Below are positions 58,101 to 64,000 of a DNA stretch of 64,000 nt, piece after piece. This stretch comes from Aulostomus chinensis. Taxonomy: Eukaryota; Chordata; Actinopteri; Syngnathiformes; Aulostomidae. Positions within the stretch are counted from its first letter, which is position 1, and each line of letters begins with the position of its first letter. The stretch is from positions 33,055,074-33,119,073 of the forward strand of contig JBBMOA010000001.1 of NCBI GenBank assembly GCA_037954235.1, in the 5' to 3' direction. Under the pieces are notes generated by a model that did no database searches, was not told the origin of the DNA, and saw only the letters and a program-made list of their open reading frames with translations. The position numbers were made by a program, and so were the translations under genes.

Positions 58101-61100
58101 TTGAGGTTATTCGAAACGTTCACTCCATTACTGTTAGCATCATTTTGAGTTCATTAGCAATTCTTACTAAATCACTGTCGCATCATTTTGAGATCATTAG
58201 CAATTCTTCTGACATCACTGTCACATTATTTTGAGGTTCGTAGCAACTCTTACTACATTACTGTCAGCATCACTTTGAGTTTTTTAGCAACTATCACTAC
58301 ATTACTGTTCGCATCATTTTGAGTTTATTAGCAATTCTCACGACATCACTGTAGCATTGAATTGAGTTCATTAGCAACTCTTACGAAATGACTGTCAGCA
58401 TCACTTTGAGGGTGTTCGAAACTGTTACTACATTACTGTGAGCATCATCTTGAGTTCATTAGCAATTCTTCCGACATCACTGTCGCATTATTTTGAGGTT
58501 CGTAGAAAGTCTTACTACATGACTGTCAGCATCACTTTGAGGTTGTTCGAAACACTTACTACATTACTGTTAGCATCACTGACTTGATTAGCAACTACCA
58601 CTACATTACTGTTAGCATCATCTTGAGTTCATTAGCAATTCTTCCGACATCACTGTCGCAATATTTTGAGGTTCGTGGCAACTTTTACTACATTACTTTC
58701 GCATTATTTTGAGGTTTGTAGCAACTCTTACTACATTATTGTTGCATTATTTTAAGGTTCGTAGCAACACTTACTACATGACTGTCAGCATCACTTTGAG
58801 GTTATTCGAAACTTTCACTCCATTACTGTTAGCATCTTTTTGAGTTCATTAGCAATTCTTATTACATCACTGTCGCATCATTTTGATATCATTAGCAATT
58901 CTTCCGACATCACTGTCGCAATATTTTGAGGTTCGTAGCAACTTTTACTACATTACTGTCGCATTATTTTGAGGTTCGTAGCAACTCTTAGTACGTGACC
59001 GTCAGCATGACTTTGAGGTTATTTGAAACATTCACTCCATTACTGTTCGCATCATTTTGAGTTCATTAGCAATTCTTACTAAATCACTGTCGCATCATTT
59101 TTAGATCATTAGCAATTCTTCTGACATCACTGTCGCATTATTTTGAGGTTCGTCGCAACTCTTACTACATTACTGTCGCATTATTTTGAGGTTCGTAGCA
59201 ACTCTTAGTACATGACTGTCAGCATCACTTTGAGGTTATTCGAAACACTTACTACATTACTGTAAGCATCACTGAGTTGATTAGCAACTATCACTACTTT
59301 ACTGTTAGCATCATTTTGAGTTCATTAGCAATTCTTACTACATCACTGTTGCAATATTTTGAGGTTCGAAGCAACTTTTACGACATTACTGTCGCATTAT
59401 TTTGAGGTTCGTAGCAACACTTACTACATGACTGTAAGCATCACTTTGAGGTTATTCGAAAGTTTCACTCCATTACTGTTAGCATCATTTTGAGATCATT
59501 AGCAATTCTTACGACATCACTGTCGCATTATTTTGAGGTTCGTCGCAATTCTTACGACATCACTGTAGCATTATTTTGAGGTTCGTAGCAACTCTTACTA
59601 CATGACAGTCAGCATCACTTTGAGGTTATTCGAAACGTTCACTCCATTACTGTTAGCATCACTGACTTGATTAGTAACTATCACTACATTACTGTTAGCA
59701 TCATTTTGAGTTCATAAGCAATTCTTCCGACATCACTGTCACATTATTTTGAGGTTCGTAGCAACTCTTACTTCATTATTGTTGCATTATTTTAAGGTTC
59801 GGAGCAACTCTTCCTACATGACTGTCACCATCATTTGGAGGTTATTCGAAACACTTACTACATTACTGTAAGCATCACTGAATTGTTTCGCAACTATCAC
59901 TATATTACTGTTAGCATCATTTTAAGTTCATTAGCAATTCTTCCGACATCACTGTCGCAATATTTTGAGGTTCGTAGCGACTTTTACTACATTACTGTCG
60001 CATTATATTGAGGTTCGTAGCAACTCTTACTACATGACTGTCAGCATCACTTTGAGGTTATTGGAAAGTTTCACTCCATTACTGTTAGCATCATTTTGAG
60101 TTCATTAGCAATTCTTTCTAAATCACTGTCGCATCATTTTGAGATCTTTAGCAATTCTTCTGACATCACTGTCGCATTATTTTGAGGTTCGTAGCAACTC
60201 TTCCTACATGACTGTCACCATCACTTTGAGGTTGTTCGAAACATTTACTACATTTCTGAAAACATCACTGAGTTTATTAGCATCTATCACTACATTACTG
60301 TTCGCATCATTTTGAGTTCATTAGCAATTCTTACGACATCACTGTCGCATCATTTTGAGATCATTAGCAATTGTTACTACATCACTGTCGCATTATTTTG
60401 AGCTTCGTCGCAACCCTTACTACATGATTGTCAGCATCACTTTGAGGTTGTCCGAAACACTTCCTCATTACTGTAAGCATCACTGAGTTGATTAGCAACT
60501 ATCACTACATTACTGTTAGCATCATTTTAAGTTCATTAGCAATTCTTCCGACATCACTGTCGCAATATTTTGAGGTTCGTAGCAACTTTTACTACATTAC
60601 TGTCGCATTATATTGAGGTTCTTAGCAACTCTTCCTACATGACTGTCAGCATCATTTTGAGGTTGTTCGAAACACTTACTACATTACTGTAAGCATCACT
60701 GAGTTTATTAGCAACTATCACTACATTACTGTCGAATCATTTTGAGTTCATTAGCAATTCTTACTACATCACTGTCGCAATATTTTGAGGTTCGTAGCAA
60801 CTTTTACGACATTACTGTCGCATTATTTTGAGGTTCGTAGCAACTCTTAGTACGTGACCGTCAGCATGACTTTGAGGTTATTTGAAACGTTCACTCCATT
60901 ACTGTTAGCATCATTTTGAGTTCATTAGCAATTCTTACTAAATCACTGTCGCATCATTTTGAGATCATTAGCAATTCTTCTGACATCACTGTCGCATTAT
61001 TTTGAGGTTCGTCGCAACTCTTACTACATTACTGTCGCATTATTTTGAGGTTCGTAGCAACTCTTAGTACATGACTGTCAGCATCACTTTGAGGTTATTC

Positions 61101-62698
61101 GAAACACTTACTACATTACTGTAAGCATCACTGAGTTGATTAGCAACTATCACTACTTTACTGTTAGCATCATTTTGAGTTCATTAGCAATTCTTACTAC
61201 ATCACTGTTGCAATATTTTGAGGTTCGAAGCAACTTTTACGACATTACTGTCGCATTATTTTGAGGTTCGTAGCAACACTTACTACATGACTGTTAGCAT
61301 CACTTTGAGGTTATTCGAAAGTTTCACTCCATTACTGTTAGCATCATTTTGAGATCATTAGCAATTCTTACGACATCACTGTCGCATTATTTTGAGGTTC
61401 GTCGCAATTCTTACGACATCACTGTAGCATTATTTTGAGGTTCGTAGCAACTCTTACTACATGACAGTCAGCATCACTTTGAGGTTATTCGAAACGTTCA
61501 CTCCATTACTGTTAGCATCACTGACTTGATTAGTAACTATCACTACATTACTGTTAGCATCATTTTGAGTTCATAAGCAATTCTTCCGACATCACTGTCA
61601 CATTATTTTGAGGTTCGTAGCAACTCTTACTTCATTATTGTTGCATTATTTTAAGGTTCGGAGCAACTCTTCCTACATGACTGTCACCATCATTTGGAGG
61701 TTATTCGAAACACTTACTACATTACTGTAAGCATCACTGAATTGTTTCGCAACTATCACTATATTACTGTTAGCATCATTTTAAGTTCATTAGCAATTCT
61801 TCCGACATCACTGTCACAATATTTTGAGGTTCGTAGCGACTTTTACTACATTACTGTCGCATTATATTGAGGTTCGTAGCAACTCTTACTACATGACTGT
61901 CAGCATCACTTTGAGGTTATTGGAAAGTTTCACTCCATTACTGTTAGCATCATTTTGAGTTCATTAGCAATTCTTTCTAAATCACTGTCGCATCATTTTG
62001 AGATCTTTAGCAATTCTTCTGACATCACTGTCGCATTATTTTGAGGTTCGTAGCAACTCTTCCTACATGACTGTCACCATCACTTTGAGGTTGTTCGAAA
62101 CATTTACTACATTTCTGAAAACATCACTGAGTTTATTAGCATCTATCACTACATTACTGTTCGCATCATTTTGAGTTCATTAGCAATTCTTACGACATCA
62201 CTGTCGCATCATTTTGAGATCATTAGCAATTGTTACTACATCACTCTCGCATTATTTTGAGCTTCGTCGCAACCCTTACTACATGATTGTCAGCATCACT
62301 TTGAGGTTGTCCGAAACACTTCCTCATTACTGTAAGCATCACTGAGTTGATTAGCAACTATCACTACATTACTGTTAGCATCATTTTAAGTTCATTAGCA
62401 ATTCTTCCGACATCACTGTCGCAATATTTTGAGGTTCGTAGCAACTTTTACTACATTACTGTCGCATTATATTGAGGTTCTTAGCAACTCTTCCTACATG
62501 ACTGTCAGCATCATTTTGAGGTTGTTCGAAACACTTACTACATTACTGTAAGCATCACTGAGTTTATTAGCAACTATCACTACATTACTTTCGCATCATT
62601 TTGAGTTCATTAGCAATTCTTACTACATCACTGTCGCAATATTTTGAGGTTCGTAGCAACTTTTACGACATTACTGTCGCATTATTTTGAGGTTCGTA
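55137..62698 (-). repeat. 2945-bp and 1859-bp higher-order repeats
   Basis: GTACGTGACCGTCAGCATG lies at 56046, 57905, 58991 and 60850, so offsets are 1859, 1086 and 1859 and the full period is 2945. GAGCTTCGTCGCAACC (57455, 60400, 62259) and GAATTGTTTCGC (56936, 59881, 61740 for the AATTG) give the same 2945 and 1859 spacings. Two copies start at 55137 and 58082. A partial third copy is joined at the 1859 offset from about 61010 to 62698. Copies are nearly identical. Confidence 0.9.
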
Positions 62699-64000
62699 GC
62701 AACACTTACTACATGACTGTAAGCATTACTTTGAGGTTATTCGAAAGTTTCACTCCATTACTGTTAGCATCATTTTGAGTTCATGAGCAATTCTTATTAC
62801 ATCACTGCGCATCATTTTGAGATCAATTGCAATACTTACGACATCACTGTCGCATCATTTTGAGATCATTAGCAATTGTTACTACATCACTGTCGCATTA
62901 TTTTGAGCTTCGTCGCAACCCTTACTACATGATTGTCAGCATCACTTTGAGGTTGTCCGAAACACTTCCTACATTACTGTAAGCATCACTGAGTTGATTA
63001 GCAACTATCACTACATTACTGTTAGCATCATTTTGAGTTCATTAGCAATTCTTCCGACATCACTGTCGCAATATTTTGAGGTTCGTAGCAACTTTTACTA
63101 CATTACTGTCGCATTATATTGAGGTTCTTAGCAACTCTTCCTACATGACTGTCAGCATCATTTTGAGGTTTTTCGAAACACTTACTACATTACTGTAAGC
63201 ATCACTGAGTTTATTAGCAACTATCACTACATTACTGTCGCATCATTTTGAGTTCATTAGCAATTCTTACTACATCACTGTCGCAATATTTTGAGGTTCG
63301 TAGCAACTTTTACGACATTACTGTCGCATTATTTTGAGGTTCGTAGCAACACTTACTACATGACTGTAAGCATCACTTTGAGGTTATTCGAAAGTTTCAC
63401 TCCATTACTGTTAGCATCATTTTGAGTTCATTAGCAATTCTTATTACATCACTGCGCATCATTTTGAGATCAATTGCAATTCTTACGACATCACTGTCGC
63501 ATTATTTTGAGGTTCGTCGCAATTCTTACGACATCATTGTCAGCATCATTTTTAGGTTACTCGGAACTTTCACTCCATTACTGTTAGCATCATTTTCAGT
63601 TCATTAGCAATTCTTACGACATCACTGTCGCATCATTTTGAGTTCATTCGCAATTCTTCTGACATCACTGTCGCATTAGTTTGATATTCAGAGCAACTCT
63701 TACTAAATTACTGTCGAAATATTTTGAGGTTCGTAGCAACACTTACTACATGACTGTCAGCATCACTTTGAGGTTATTCGCAACTATCACTACATTACTG
63801 TTAGCATCATTTTGAGTTCATCAGCAATTCTTACTCCATCACTGTCGCATCATTTTGAGATTATTAGCAATTCTTCCGACATCACTTTCTCAAAGTGAGG
63901 TTCGTAGCAACTTTTACTACATTACTGTTGCATTATTTTGAGGTTCGTATTAACTCTTACGACATGACTGTCAGCATCACTGAGTTAATTAGCAACTATC

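Larger units (their letters stand above)
48382..64000 (-). repeat. 43-bp satellite array, right arm (inverted)
   Basis: About 15.6 kb (roughly 360 monomers, continuing beyond the window) of the same satellite in reverse-complement orientation. ACATCACTGTCGCATTATTT, GAGGTTCGTAGCAACTC and TGACTGTCAGCATCACTTTG are exact complements of common left-arm monomers. It starts abruptly at CTGTAAGCATCACTGAG with no transition. No other sequence interrupts it. Open frames in it are satellite read-through. Confidence 0.97.

Noticed and set aside
48321..63607. Plus-strand open frames of 60-98 residues in the right array
   Set aside because: Same satellite read in the opposite arm; not coding.
22811..64000. 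Simple fold-back assembly artefact as explanation for the inverted arms
   Set aside because: Higher-order repeat periods and marker strings differ between arms, so one is not a mirror copy of the other; a wrong join of two real arrays remains possible.
22811..64000. Telomeric or CENP-B-box centromeric satellite
   Set aside because: No TTAGGG runs and no CENP-B box-like motif noticed in the monomers.

Overview
The window looks like nuclear DNA from a teleost fish. The grounds are eukaryotic tRNA genes, split exons of a laminin alpha chain, long (GT)n/(CA)n tracts, tRNA-headed SINE-like repeats, and decayed piggyBac, Harbinger, hAT and L2/CR1-like elements. I see no bacterial or viral genes. 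Family names rest on recognising translated motifs and repeat sequences by eye; no database search was run.

Layout. (1) 1-22810: ordinary repeat-rich intergenic or intronic DNA carrying eight tRNA-type loci (Glu-CTC x2, Ser-AGA x2, Ser-GCT x2, Ala-TGC, Leu-AAG) plus a decayed Ala-AGC. Each of the three tRNAs in the left cluster (Glu, Ser-AGA, Ser-GCT at 2.0-4.0 kb) has an inverted partner further right, two of them with long homologous flanks. The region also holds a broken piggyBac transposase, two L2/CR1-like LINE pieces, several SINE-like copies, CTCF-like motifs at 17.5-19.4 kb and a possible promoter with a first exon at 20.4-20.86 kb. (2) 22811-44262: about 21.5 kb of a 42-44 bp tandem satellite (roughly 490 monomers) with layered higher-order repeats. 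(3) 44263-48381: a 4.1 kb island with exons of a laminin alpha chain (best fit alpha-5) on the minus strand, a 65-bp and a 43-bp minisatellite, a Harbinger-type deletion derivative and a broken BED/hAT fragment. (4) 48382-64000: the same satellite in reverse-complement orientation (about 15.6 kb), running off the window.

The outstanding structure is therefore a very large inverted pair of satellite arrays around a small island of laminin exons. The arms carry different higher-order repeats (2867, 952 and 174 bp on the left; 2945, 1859 and 1260 bp on the right), which argues against a simple mirror-image assembly error. The laminin exons keep splice sites and family motifs but need several one-base frame corrections, so they are either a decaying copy or uncorrected sequence. 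No intact protein-coding gene can be supported anywhere in the window.
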